Origin: Heligmosomoides polygyrus polygyrus
Lineage: Eukaryota > Nematoda > Chromadorea > Rhabditida > Heligmosomidae
Assembly (NCBI GenBank): GCA_947396885.1
Contig: OX377205.1
Location: 22,183,407 to 22,247,406 of the forward strand
Direction of reading: 5' to 3'
DNA length: 64,000 bases
Positions 40,892 to 52,859 of this stretch are shown in pieces. The notes beneath the pieces were generated by a model, which worked only from the letters and a program-made list of their open reading frames with translations, was not told the origin of the DNA and did no database searches. A program made the position numbers and the translations under genes. Position 1 is the first letter of the stretch. The number at the start of each line of letters is the position of its first letter.

Positions 40892-41253
40892 GAAGTGGAT
40901 CCCCGTGTCTGCCGATCTCGCCTATGATTTTCGATTTTACGGTCAAACCACATCTCTATGAAGAAGACTGAGGGCAGTTGGAGAACTGTTGTTTATTTCC
41001 AGATATATAAGCGTAGTTATTTTGATTTCTATTAAACTTTTGTTAACGGTCTGAGTTGGTGGAGCTTCATTTATTTGTTTATTGGGTTACAGACAAAAAC
41101 ATAGCGTAAACAGCGTCTAAACAACAGCCACAAACAACGTGTGACACGAAAACACGACCGTTCCAAAATTGAGCCATGTCACACCAATAGTTTCCAGACA
41201 TCGAGAGATCCGCGGATCTCTTGTACTAATTTAACTAAACTAATAACTCATTA

Positions 41254-41692
41254 ATGGATGAACACGCGATCAGCGTCGAGCAGCGTGGAATCGAGAGGAC
41301 GACGCTCGGAGTGACACGACTCACGCAAGTGAGACAAGGCCCCCCGAGTTCCGAGCTTCGCCGACGTTCGAAGATCAGAGACGCTGTCGCCTGGGCCAAG
41401 TTGTCGAAAATTAGGTGGGCCGGCCACTAATGCGCTTCGCAGACACCCGCTGGACGAGAGCCGTCACCGACTGGATACCGCGGGATGTCAAGATAACACC
41501 AGGACGCCCACCAACGCATTGGTCGGACTTCTTCGTGAAAGCCCTGAACGACCGCTATGACGCTCTTCGTGTCCCTCGAGCGAGGAGGATCCATTGGAGC
41601 ACTCTGGCACGCGATAGGGACGAATGGAGACGCTGCTGGCGCCCGCTCGAGCAAGGAAAAACAAAAGTGCGTAAAATTGATAAAATAGAATA
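41254..41692 (+). pseudogene. RTE-like LINE 3' end fragment
   Basis: Encodes the C-terminal region: DEHAISVEQRGIERTTLG, then [58 protein letters not shown]. Few frame breaks, so it is a relatively young copy. Ends in an AAATAGAATAAAGAAAG-like tail. Confidence 0.8.
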
Positions 41693-41746
41693 AAGAAAGT
41701 CGATGATCAACGGGACGACAGGTGATACAGGTGAGTAACTCATTAG

Positions 41747-42031
41747 GGGCGCGTGTAGCGCAGTCGCAGGTGCCGGCTGTCGCGTACACCCGATACCAGA
41801 TTCCTGGTTCGGATTTCCCGCCCAGGTCAACCAAGCCTTCAATCCCTCCGGGATCGGTGAATTGGTACCAGACGTGTCTGGGAAGGATAAAGTGCTGACT
41901 TGTTCATCGGCTGGCCACCGCAAGTCATTGTATAGCCAAGTACGCATTCAAATCGCCTCCACGACATCCCGTAGAAGTAGAATGCGTGGCGCATCCCAAA
42001 AGGGATTGAGTAACGCCGTCTTTATCCTTTA
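41747..42031 (+). repeat. tRNA-derived SINE directly after an RTE 3' end
   Basis: Near full length. It starts about 55 bases after the end of the RTE-like fragment, with the intervening TGATACAGGTGAG stretch also present near the RTE 3' end at 42665 (inverted). The juxtaposition may be chance or may reflect the partner LINE. Confidence 0.83.
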
Positions 42032-42183
42032 CACTGCGTTGGAGAGAATGAAGTGGGACCCATTTAAGCCACAAAATCTGACCTGGTGTATAACAGTAGG
42101 GGCCAGCGAGCTAACTTATTATCGCTAAACGACATCTTCGCGAAGCTTCACGCGGAGAATCAGTCAGGATCGTCGTTTCCAGG

Positions 42184-42344
42184 GGCCCATCGACGACTGA
42201 CAGCAATTTAACAGAGAAAATTACAGCCGCAATCCCTGATAGCGCGGCTTATCAAGCGATATGGTGAGCGATACGCCGCGTTATCTGAGATTTCGCTGTG
42301 AATTCCCTGTTAAAATTATGTAAGTCGTTGATGAATCCGATCCC
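42184..42344. mobile_element. Palindromic MITE, GGGCCGGATTCATCAACG family (copy 3)
   Basis: 161 bp with decayed ends. AGG on both sides (42181-42183 and 42345-42347) is a possible 3-bp duplication. Confidence 0.75.
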
Positions 42345-42659
42345 AGGTAAGTGTCTAGCTGAACTATAAATATGGAGAACATGTGTCTTGTTCGCTTAGT
42401 TCACTAACACAAAGAAGAGCAGGGAAGTGGGTAACAAAAGGGACCTCATGGGGTAACCAATTCCAGTGCGGGTATGTAGTACCGCGTTCCTAGTACAGGT
42501 AGGGCAGAACTCCTGCTTAATGCCAGGGGATTCCAGTTGATGCCATCTCGGTTACTGTAAGGTAGGCATCCAATGAATCACTTCGTGTTAGCGGCCCTTG
42601 GTCTTCGCCCTTACCAGGAAACGAAAAAATAACGGTGTTAAATAAATACTTTTGGGATT

Positions 42660-42910
42660 TCATCTGTATCACCTGTCGTCCCGTTGATCATCGAGTTGTT
42701 CGAGCGGGCGCCAGCAGCGTTTCAATTCGTCCCTGTCGCGTGCCAGAGTGCTCCAATCGATTCTCATCGCTCGAGGGGCACAAAGAGCTACAATCCTTTC
42801 GTTCAGGGTTTTCGCGAAGAAGTCCGGTAAAGGCGTTGGTGGGCATCCTGGTGTTTTCTTGACATCCTGCGGAATCCAGTCGGTGACGACTCTCGTCTAT
42901 CTGGCGCCTA
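42660..42910 (-). pseudogene. RTE-like LINE 3' end fragment, minus strand
   Basis: The minus strand encodes decayed [10 protein letters not shown], RWWRPLE- and GRPPTR-like segments matching 41400-41690. Several frameshifts. Confidence 0.65.
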
Positions 42911-43020
42911 CGAAGTTAGTAACGCTATATCCTTGAGAACTCACGAATTCCGAGGATTAGTTAAGAATTACAGTTTACTACTGAGGAGCACGGTGTACGT
43001 GGCAGTAAGTTATATCCCGG

Positions 43021-43187
43021 GGGCCGGATTCATCAACGACTTATAGCAATTTAACAGAGAAAAGTACAGCCGAGATCCCTGAAAGCGCGCTTATGAAGCG
43101 ATATGGCGAGCGATAAGCCGCGTTATCTGAGTTTTCCGCTGTGAATTCTCTGTTAAAGTTATGTAAGTCGCTGATGAATCCAACCCC
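43021..43187. mobile_element. Palindromic MITE, GGGCCGGATTCATCAACG family (copy 4)
   Basis: 167 bp with slightly decayed right end (AATCCAACCCC). Confidence 0.78.
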
Positions 43188-43702
43188 AGAAAGTAAAATC
43201 CTATGTGTATGAGTACGTTCGAAGTTATATATCCAAATATTCAAGTTTATGTTTATATTTTTATGTTTTTTGTTTATTTATTTTTAACACAGTTGTTGAA
43301 AAGCAGTTAATGTACAGTGACAACTGCATGTGAAACTGCCAAAACTGACAGCTACGGAACAATCGAACAATTCAGCAACAACATCAGCACGCAAAGTCAT
43401 ATACTGATTCAAAAAAGCAAGGTAATACCTACACAGCTTCTCATTTGTCCCAGTGTTAAGGGAGGCTGACGCTTAGCAATTTTTAAGTAAGCTGCCAGCT
43501 CTATATGCGAATAATGTTGCTCGCTGTCTGGTTCTGGGACGAGGAAGAGATAACTTTTCAGGTTCTCCTGTAAGAGGTTTTTCGTATTAAAGAATTTAGT
43601 TACAAGGTCCAGAAGCAGGAGTGAAATGTAGCAGCATAGGTACAAGGTACACATCAAATACAATAAATAGGCTTGTTACTAAAGGAAGTGCATCTTTGTG
43701 TA

Positions 43703-43987
43703 GGGATAAGGATAAAGGATGGCGTTACTCAATCCGTTTTGGGATACGCCACGCGTTCTATTCTACGGGATGTCGTGGAGGCGATTTCGATGCGTAATTG
43801 GCCATACAATGACTTGCGGTGGTCAGACGATGAACACGTCAGCGCACTGTCCTTCTCAGACAAGTCTGGTACCAATTCATCGACTGCGGAGGGGTGGAAG
43901 GCTTGCTTGGCATGGGTGGGAAATCCGATCCAGGAACCTGGTAACGGGTGCACGCGACAGCCGGCACCTCTTCCCGTACGCCCCATC
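43703..43987 (-). repeat. tRNA-derived SINE, minus strand
   Basis: Tail GGATAAGGATAAAGGATGG at the left; the head at the right is cut at GTACGCCCC. Confidence 0.82.
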
Positions 43988-44208
43988 TTTCGGTACAACA
44001 AACAGCCTAAATAGTAATTCTGGAATTTTCTAATTTCTGATGGTTTTGGCTCTTAAGTTTTTTGTTTTGTGTAAAACTTCTCAAAACTCCAACCGAACCC
44101 TGACCCATTCGATCTACAGTCCTCCCGGTGCTCCGTTGGCTCCGTCATGAGAGGAATGGCTCTTGTGCATCATGGGGAGACAGGGCGACCGAAGGGGTGG
44201 ATCACCAA

Positions 44209-44380
44209 GGGCCGGATTCATCAACGACTTACGTAACTTTAACAGAGAATTGTAAGCGAAAAGCTCAGGTAACGCGGCTTATCGCTCACCATATCGCTTG
44301 ATAAGCCGCGTTATCTGAACGTGAGCTTTTCGCTTACAATTCTCCGTTAAAGTTACGTAAGTCGTTGATGAATCCGGCCC
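44209..44380. mobile_element. Palindromic MITE, GGGCCGGATTCATCAACG family (copy 5)
   Basis: 172 bp and the most perfect hairpin of the family. Inner arms read AAGCTCA.GTAACGCGGCTTATC. The flanks CCAA and TTGG extend the palindrome rather than forming a direct duplication. Confidence 0.82.
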
Positions 44381-45312
44381 TTGGACGTCAGCCGCCTTGG
44401 TGGAGGAGCTCCAACAAGGGGGACCGAGAGGTGCGCTGCACGGCTGACGGCCCTTCAGCTGGGAAAGAATCAAGCTTCTGTCGATGTCCCTTAAGTCCGA
44501 ATGGCAACAAAATCTTGGATAACGATGGCGAGAGAACAAACGGCTGGAAACGATGTTGCGGCCTGCAGGACCAGTTTGGGCGGGCCATCTAATAAAAAAA
44601 CCCGATGTTGAAGCCGGCTGCGGGTGGCGCATGACTTCCAGACGTTCTCGACTACACTCCGTTTCTGAAGAGGATAGAATTTCGTTATTGGACGAGGAAG
44701 TTCATCTCAACATTTGCTGCACGGATGGTCGAAGGACGATACTGATACTATAACCGAATCCTTTCTGAACAAATACCCGTCATATCTACCGTAGTACCCA
44801 TTCAGCAACGGACCACCGACTGAGCCGGTGCCCTTTGGTGGGTGCCTTTCTATTTCGCAAAGCGCTCTTCGAGTTTCGAGAATATTCACGGGCGTGAGTC
44901 ATCGGTGCATGTCGAAATCTGGAACCTTCGCTCCGCCTGCACTATGTACTAACGTGGCGTATTATTGCCCAACATGTGCTTGCACGACGCCACGCCGTCG
45001 TTCTCCGGAATTGTAGCTCACCTCCATCTGTGCCTTCAACCTGTACGGCGTTCTGTTCCGCATGTGCCTCCCTCCAGCGCCGCAGCAATTCCGCTGAATT
45101 CTACATCATCCACCTGCAATTAGTGCCACCACCGCGGCTGCCAATCTCACCAGGCCGCCGGACGGGTTTTCCAGAGTCACATCGTCTGGCAATCGGCACA
45201 ACTCGGCTAGGTGACTTTATCTTCTCTTCATTTCCCCTTACTCTTGTGCAGGTCTAGAGGTGAGGTACCGTCCCATACTTCTTCCATAAGTGGCAGATTT
45301 CCTTGATCTGGA
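44381..45312. other. Unassigned stretch
   Basis: Short open frames on both strands, with none carrying a recognisable motif. No repeat boundary seen. Confidence 0.35.
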
Positions 45313-45524
45313 TGTCATTCGGATCTATCCTAGCCGGAGAGGGCGTCGCTAAAAAAGCGAAACAAGTGTAAACAGTCTATCTCTAGGAAACTGCAAAGAA
45401 AGGTTCCCTCCTAGGCTAGTTCACGGCGTTGTCTTTGTAAACTAGTCTGCTTTCAGTTTTGCCGTTCGTTCCCACAGGGTCAGAGTGGAGTGCCTCCACC
45501 CAATTAGGATAGATCCTGTCATCC
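45313..45524. mobile_element. MITE (45321-45516) with GGATCTATCC ends and 8-bp duplication
   Basis: Ends GGATCTATCCTA and the complement TAGGATAGATCC. Flanks TGTCATTC (45313-45320) and TGTCATCC (45517-45524) match in 7 of 8 bases, a hAT-like duplication. 196 bp, no coding. Confidence 0.78.
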
Positions 45525-47064
45525 TAAGCTTTAATATCTAGGCATCCGCAATAACCCTTTAGTTTTGGGACAAATTCTCTAGATGTTATGAAAGAGGGGG
45601 ATACCCCCCCCCGCTATACCACCACTTCTTACTCTTTTGTGCACAACAGTACTACTTGATGAGCTGGCTCGGCTCGGAGGGGTCACCTTGAATTGAGTGG
45701 TTATCCAACTATACCAGAAGTGCCCGAGCTCAGTTCATCACTGACGTGGAACACATCAGTGCCTTCATAACCGAGATAAAGTTGAAACGCAAACCGAAGG
45801 AGATTCTGTTCTGACACTCAGAAGCCGAAAAACACGAAAGTCTACCCACCGCAGCACTTTTTCGGCCCATATTCTGTTACGAATTCTGAAAGTTCCAGGA
45901 CGTCTTTCACAGGCACTCCGAACCACTTCTGTGCAGCGCACACTAGTGAACAGATACCATCTGAACTTCGCTCCACGAGTAGGTGTTGGAAGAAGGAAAC
46001 CTTCGAGCCTTTGCGAACGAGCAGCAGCTTACTCTTTTTGTTAGGCCGAATCTGTAGTTGTTACTGGCGCAGAACAGTCTGTGCTTGGCGTGGTTTTTGT
46101 TTTCGTCTGCATCACTTCTGCTTGAGTCGCTTCGTTATCTTTACAAGGAGTCGTCTATTGTCGTTAATGAACGATGTTAAGCATTCGGTACTAGCCGGTA
46201 ATATGGCCTACATGGGGAGAAGGACATGCGCTAAACCAATCAAACGCGGCGCACAGACCGTTCGTTATTATTGGTCACTACACACGGTTAGGTTTTCAAG
46301 GTCGAGTGAGCACGATTGCCAATGGAGATACTCCATGAAAAGGGTAACTACTAACTATTTATTTATTTTAACTATTGATCGACTAACGGCCATCGATTGT
46401 ATCATGGAATTGTGCTCATAGTCGGCCTTTTGAGATGGGAATCGTTATCAGCCGACCATTATTCTTGTTCATCTCATTCTTCTTCGTTAATCGGAAAGGC
46501 TTTCAGTGACAGGTATACTATTCCTATTAAGCTCAGCTAACACTTGTGTGCTAACCAGGATATTATCTCAACGGTAGGTCGGAACGGCACAAATGTTGTA
46601 TACGGGCAGAACCGCATCTCTCTGGGAACTAACAAGCTGCAGGTATCTCGATCCCAATACAATTCTGCACAGGGTTAGGGGCGACGGAAGTCGCGTGTTG
46701 GCGCCCTGTTGATTCACGTGCTCCACAGTTGACGGGCGCGCGCGGGATGAGGGCTCGTATCCGACTGAGCGCAGTGCACAGGTAGTGGGGAAGAGCTCGG
46801 GCTCGTAAACGCGGGGTCGGGGTTTGGATCCTGCAGACTGCGTTCGTTTTGCACTTTTGCAAAATCCATGTTTATCATATAGGTAATCCACCTAGGGGTA
46901 TTATAGTGTGTTATAGAGCATGTTTACATTGTATAACATATGCTTCAAACTACAGATTAGCTAAAATGTTCACTTCTATGTGTCACTTGCTTGGTAAGAC
47001 TAAACCTCATATGCTGCATAGGCTTATTGCAGGCTTGCCATATTACTAGTCTGTCAAAAATATG
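45525..47064. other. Unassigned, with one repeat relic
   Basis: A GGCCTACATGGGGAGAAGG segment at about 46204-46222 recurs inverted at 58148-58166 and as GGCCTACATGGG at 58003-58014, so a dispersed repeat is present. An open stretch at about 45700-45811 (AQFITDVEHISAFITEIKLK) looks protein-like but is unsupported by splice sites. Confidence 0.35.
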
Positions 47065-48132
47065 GGATCTATCCTAGTCGGAGAGGGGGGGGGGAATATC
47101 GCTAGAAATGCGGGCACTGGTTAAAAGTTCCGACTCCACCAATACGACTTCGGTCAAAAAAAAAAAATTTTCGCTGAACCTCGTCTAGGAGTGTATTTGG
47201 GATGCTGATCACGAATCTGACATCCGTTTTTCATGATTCGGTTGGAGACCACCCACACCGTTAACGAGGGTGGTCCATGCAGGGTCACCGATTTCGCTGA
47301 AACTTCGTCTAGGGGGCCTATTTGGGGTGCTGATCGCGAATCTGACATCCGTTTCATAAGTGTTAATATTATATAAAGGATTTCTCACGCTGAATGAAAA
47401 GCTGGAAGAGATATGGTGGTGAGAACGATGCAAAGAGAATGAAACAATGACGAGGTTCAGCGAAAAAAAATTTTATTGATAGATATTGTGCCTAAAAATG
47501 ACCAAAACTACCTGAAATTTATCGGCGGAGGAATAACAAGGCAAGGAAAGCATATCTCAAGGAATACTCTACCAAAAAACGAGGTTAGCAGAGATACAAT
47601 GATGCAACCTGATCCCAGAAATTAAACGCTGCCGTTTGTCGGTCCCCAAATTGTCTTCTACAGGGGAACTCGCCCAAGCGTTCTCTATATCTACGGCTTT
47701 TGATACCGTACTTCCGCTCGATGAACCGTCCAGTTACCCATACCAACCCCTACCTGCCGACATCGGCAGAAGCTTTAAGAATGTAATCCTGTGCCTTCCT
47801 GCATCTTTATTATTCAGCTGAATCGTGAAAAACGAAAGTCAGATTTGTGATCAGCGCCACAAATAAAACCCGTAGACAAAGATTCAATGAAAAAAAATTT
47901 CGACCGAAGTCGTGTCGGTGGAGTCGAAACTTTTAACTACTGCCGAAATGAAGGAAGGAAAAAGAAGGAAACATAACCACGGCGGCCTGCCTCCAGAAGG
48001 AATCTGCAGAAAAAGGTCCTCTCCTAGGTTAGCTTTATGTGTAGTCTATGTAAAGTAGTGCTCTTTCAATTCAGCTTTCGCTGTCAGAAGGATTGAGTGA
48101 GGTACTCGCCTCCCCCCCACTAGGAGGGATCC
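47065..48132. mobile_element. Composite: GGATCTATCC-type MITE with an inserted fold-back
   Basis: Left end GGATCTATCCTAGTCGGAGA, right end TAGGAGGGATCC (48121-48132). A large inverted repeat lies inside: TCCACC..ACGACTTCGGTC (about 47137-47157) pairs with 47908-47930, and CTGATCACGAATCTGACATC (about 47204-47223) pairs with a diverged 47836-47855. The inserted arms belong to the same family as the MITE at 18451-18905. Confidence 0.6.
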
Positions 48133-48689
48133 AGACTTTGTTAGCGAACACTCTTTTGCGGATACGGCTGTCCTCATTATAAGAGCCTTCCGAGAAGGCG
48201 CTCTGAGGTGGCCTCTTTCCGAGCCGAGTTCCGCGAAGGGGAGCTGCCTCGGAGGGATTTTATGTGTTGGCAGGGCACTAATTGGACGAACGTCTTCCCG
48301 TAACACAGAGTGAGGGAAGGATTTCATACAAAAACTCCGACGGGCGGTTGTTGCCGGCTTTGAGAAAAACAGGCCAAAGCTCGTTCAACACGGCTGCGAG
48401 CACAATGAAGAGGAACACACACAGACTTCCTACTGCAGCCGTATTTTCTAGCAGTTTTTCGCCCTGAGAATTTATGGCGCTCTACAGAGCAGGAGTATCT
48501 TAGCTTAAGGCGTAGTATTTGCGTCTTGCATCTGAATAATCCCGAATTCCACCCTCTCTCTCCCCCCCCCCCCCCCAGTTGGTTATGGTGGGCCTCTTCG
48601 TTGGAAAATCTTTTGCGATACAGTTCGACGGTAGGGATACATATGGACTGAACACCACTCTTTACCTACGCAATGATTTATGAAATTTC

Positions 48690-49570
48690 ACGTCGAATAT
48701 GACACTTTCCATCAAATTGAACACTCTTTTAAGCTAGCCTAACAACTTTTGTAAACTGCAAGGCAAGACTTCTGAAATCAAAGCAAACTCTTCCAAATCG
48801 GAATGACCTCCTGGCAGGTTAAACTTTAGACTCAATAAGATGGTTAAAATAATTTTCTGCTCAAGGAAAATTTGGTATACAAAACCTTGATTTTTTTTTA
48901 GTTTACGTGCCCAAAAAATGTAAAAATTGTATAAATCTTTTTACTTTTAGAGTAGAAAACTTAGAAAATTGAAATTTGTCCTAAAGAATTGTCTGAATTT
49001 GTCTTTGAAGAATTTGACTTTGTCTACAGCAAAGAAGAAAGCACTCAGTGCATTACAAGATCAGATCGCGCTAAGCACTTGCGAGTCCGCGACAACTTCT
49101 GCTTGATTGATAGTGTAAATGGCACTTTCATGAACCATCAAAGTGAGGATATGTGTGCTCTTTAGAGTTCTTGTTGTTGATCGTTAACAGGTGTCAAACG
49201 CCGTGCAAACAGACATTCTGCTAGCAGCCGAATAAAGGTTGGGACGCATTGTAAGCAGGCATGGCGCAATCTTTTTTGGTACTGAAAAATGGCCGCTTTG
49301 CTGCTTTTTGAAACAAGTTTTAAATCATAGTTTTTCATCAAAAAATAAAAATTACATAGAATTTCAAATAATGTGTTCACTTATTGGGCAGTTGAATTGA
49401 ATTTTCCTTGAACAAAAAATTATTCTAACATTTTTGGAGAGTCTCTTGTTTAATATAGAAGAAGTTCATTTCAGTTTGGAGGAGTTCGCTTCGCTTTCAA
49501 AACTCTTAGGTTAGCCTAGAAGAGTGTCCAGTTTGGTTTGAAAAGTGCAATTCGATGTGAAAATGACGAA
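48690..49570. repeat. Fold-back repeat with minisatellite-like ends (copy A)
   Basis: Left side has GACACTTTCCATCAAATTG-type units and right side TCCAGTTTGGTTTGAAAAG-type units, which are inverted relatives. The central segment (GGCATGGCGCAATCTTTTTT, then AATAATGTGTTCACTTATTGGG) recurs at 51240-51370, 55345-55450 and about 60010. Confidence 0.6.
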
Positions 49571-49587
49571 TATTCACAGGGTTTTTC

Positions 49588-49735
49588 TTCATGTGGCACA
49601 TGTGAGCGCAGTCGGAAGAGACACCGTCTAAAGGGTTCCTCAAACCAAAAGTCTTGATCCGGATTTCCCGCCCAGATAGCCAATTCTTTTTCCTTCCAGG
49701 GTCCCTGCTTTCATATCAGACATGCTTGAGAAACA
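49588..49735 (+). repeat. SINE head fragment
   Basis: The tRNA-like head with A box (GAGCGCAGTCGG) and B-box region (GATCCGGATTTCC) plus about 80 bp of body, then truncated. Confidence 0.65.
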
Positions 49736-50814
49736 TAAAATCCGGACGTGCCCATCGACTTTCCCCACATCTTATGTTCTTGTCCCTTACTTCTCCTTTA
49801 TTGCCGTCATGCTTAGGGTTAGTTCTTCAGGACGCAACGGAAACCTGATGAAACTTAGGAGCCAGAAGGTGCTCGAGAAGTCGTTTCCTCTAGCTTCTCA
49901 GATGTCGCTCTCTATGTAGAATTTAGTAGTACCGCATTTTCCCAATTCTAACTTAAAATCTGAGGACCACTAGTATTTCTTCTGATTTGCAAGCTTCCTC
50001 CTATTTCTTTTTTAGGTATAAGGTATGTTAGGCTGTTTGAGCGGCACATGCAATGTAGTGGTGGTTTTTAACGTCGCTCTCTTCTACGTCGGAAGTGAGC
50101 TGCTGGTCGACAGCTTTTTATGTCGTTCTCAGATGTGCTCACTTCGACTCTCCAAGACCGGAGGGATGAAAGGATTGACTGATCTAAGCGCGGACTGAAG
50201 CCCTGTCAGCATGTACGAAACCGGCATAGGTCATTCTTCGTACGTAGTGCACGGTGTTCTACTTTCTTTCTATTGCACTTTAAGTGGGTATTGCTACGTA
50301 TGTCTTTGAACCCTCTTGGGAGCACATTGGCGCACTTGGTATCCTTTTTATTGTCATTTCATTTCGTTTTCCATTTGTACCTCCATAAACGAAGCACATC
50401 TGGCGCAGACGAAACAAGGCGCCGTTCTTACTTTCACATGCTCATTTTCTGTTCGGTTTCGCCTACGCGTACGTACGTTATGGGGTCTACCCAGGGTAAC
50501 TAGGAGCTTTGGTGACCGAAAGAATCGTACTTCAGAATGTACTGCCCATATGCGTCATGAATTTGAATAAGTTCAACCTTCCTGCAGAATTGCAGTCAAG
50601 TGCTACCCTGGCTAGCACTGGTGGCAGAAAAGACACCATTGAGTAGCTGCCTGCAGCGGACAGTTGGTGTCAGTAGGACGTAGTAATGTAGCTATTTATT
50701 GACTGGTCATTGCAGTGGCAAAATAAACAGCTGAGATATGCGGCGGACCCCAGATGGGATTAATAATGAACATTTTTGTGGAAATTATCCTAACCGGAAG
50801 AGGGGAGGGGATAA
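49736..50814. other. Unassigned stretch
   Basis: No recognisable gene, terminal repeat or RNA feature. Confidence 0.35.
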
Positions 50815-51435
50815 ATACTATTTTCACGTCAGATTGGACACTTTCAAAGTAGACCTGATGCTTGAGAAATTCATGTGAACGTTTTCCAAATCATAGCTTC
50901 TTACAGGTTAATAATAATCTTTTGTTCAGGAAAAATTTGGAATAACTATCTTTGAAACCTTTCAGTTCAGCCGCCGGAATGAGGATAATAATTTTATAAA
51001 ATTTTTATTTTTTTTTTGAGAAATTAATAGATTAAATTTTCTTTTAAAGAGAGACAAGGCTGAAATCATTCAGTGCATTTAAAGGACAGATCGCACTCGA
51101 AAACCTCGTCGTTGATTAAATTGATTGATAGTGTGGTATGATCTTTACAATTCTTTTTGTTGCATCGTTTGCAGGTATGAAACGCCATGCAAACAGAAAT
51201 TTCGCTATCAATCGAAAAAAAATCGCAGTGTCATCGGCATGGCGCAATCTCTTTTTTGGCAGTAAAAAGTGGCCGCCTTTCTGTCCTTTAAAACGAGCTT
51301 TATATCAATATTTTCCCTCAAAATATGAGATTTTTATAAAATGTCGAGCAATGTGCTCACTTATTGGGTAGTTAAATCGAAACGTTCAAGAAAGTCATAC
51401 TAAAAATTTTCTTGAACGAGAAAATTAGGTGATCT
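50815..51435. repeat. Fold-back repeat with minisatellite-like ends (copy B)
   Basis: Shares ordered segments with copy A: TTGGACACTTTCAAAGTAGA at the left, TTTGCAGGTATGAAACGCC, GGCATGGCGCAATCTCTTTT, GTGCTCACTTATTGGGTAG and a right-side TCCAATTCGACGTGAAAA. Confidence 0.6.
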
Positions 51436-51542
51436 GAAAAGTATCCAATTCGACGTGAAAACCTACCGAAGTTATTGCCACCCTCTGAATTCTTCCATGG
51501 ACGAGTTCAGAGGGGACGGTGGTGCTGCACTGGGGTAGATAG

Positions 51543-52300
51543 TATGGATACGCTTGAAGGAATATATTCGAAGAATTATTCGAGTAGTCGAATATTCGAT
51601 ATTTCAAGATTTTCGAATGTTCGTTCAAATTCGAACATCGATTGTTTTAAAAAGTCGAATATTTGTTCGAACTTGAACGTCGAAGGGAGCCGCATTCGAA
51701 TATTATTCGAAAATCGAATATTTCAGCTTCATTCGAAAACCGAGTAATTTTAGTAGAATCCCACCATATATCGAATAATTTACACATTTTTAAGCACAGA
51801 ACCTGATTCGAGCAAATTGTTCGAGGTATTCGAATAAAGGATAAAGGATAAATGACGGCGTTATTCAGTCCCCTTTGGGATGCGCCACGCATTCTACTTC
51901 TACGGGATGTCGTGGAGGCGGTTGAGTGCGTATTTGGTCATACAATGGCCAGCGGTGGCCAGCCGATGAACAGGTCAGCGCTCTGTCCTTCCCAGACAAG
52001 TCTAGTACCAATTCACCGACCCCGGAGGGATGGAAGGCTTGGTTAGCCTGGGCGGGAAATCTGCACGAGGAACCTGCTATTGGGTGCAGACGACAGCCAG
52101 CGCCTCCTCCGACTGCGCCTTACGCGCCCGAGTATTGGAATATTCGAATAAATGAGGAATGGGGATTATTCGATCTTCGATCATCCGAAAAAAAATTGAT
52201 GAGCGAATAAAGTCGTTTATTCAATGGTTCGAAATTCTTCGACATCAATTTGTTCGTTTATTCATTTTTTCGACAACGCTTTTCAAAGGCACAACTATAG
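51543..52300. mobile_element. TTCGAAT-rich MITE split by a SINE
   Basis: Opposite-orientation relative of 7244-7680. The right end GGCACAACTATA and the left end TATGGATACGCTTGAAGG correspond to the two ends of that copy. A SINE (51836-52130) is inserted in the middle. Confidence 0.68.
51836..52130 (-). repeat. SINE inserted in the TTCGAAT-rich MITE
   Basis: Full length, minus strand, tail AAAGGATAAAGGATAAATG. TATTCGAAT precedes and TATTGGAAT follows, a 9-bp duplication with one mismatch. Confidence 0.87.
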
Positions 52301-52859
52301 TGGGCAGGCAATAGTAACTCGTAATCTACTCCCTACCGACTAGCACGGATCACCCTAATGTTTTATACCCATAATCGAGCTTTTTGTATTACGTTGGGCC
52401 TATAGGCCGCATTTTTGACCCATGTCGACTGCTGAGGCTACATATACTAAAGTTGTAAAAGGAATTTGAAAAAACTTTAATTTTAGGATTATGCGTAGAC
52501 GAAAGCACCAACCTAGAGCCTACTACTACCCTCACCGTCCGCCGTTGCTCCTCAGTCAAGCTCGAGAACTGAGGCGGAACTGCAGCGGCTGTCTCTCGCA
52601 GAGAGCCGCGTGTGTTCGTCGCACGCCCACTCCTTCCTAGCCGCCGACGTCACTCCTTCGCTGGCTGTCACCACGTCGCCATGACGGATGACGTGGGCCA
52701 GCCGGGCATGGTGACGCGGATAGGTCGATGGCCCTCGAAGGTGTTGGTCATCGGCTGCCTCCTGCGGACGGATTCAATTAAACCCGCGGTGTACAGGGTA
52801 TGAAGGGGTAGGGATACCCAGGATATCCATTGGTCGATTTCATAATCACCGATTTCGCC

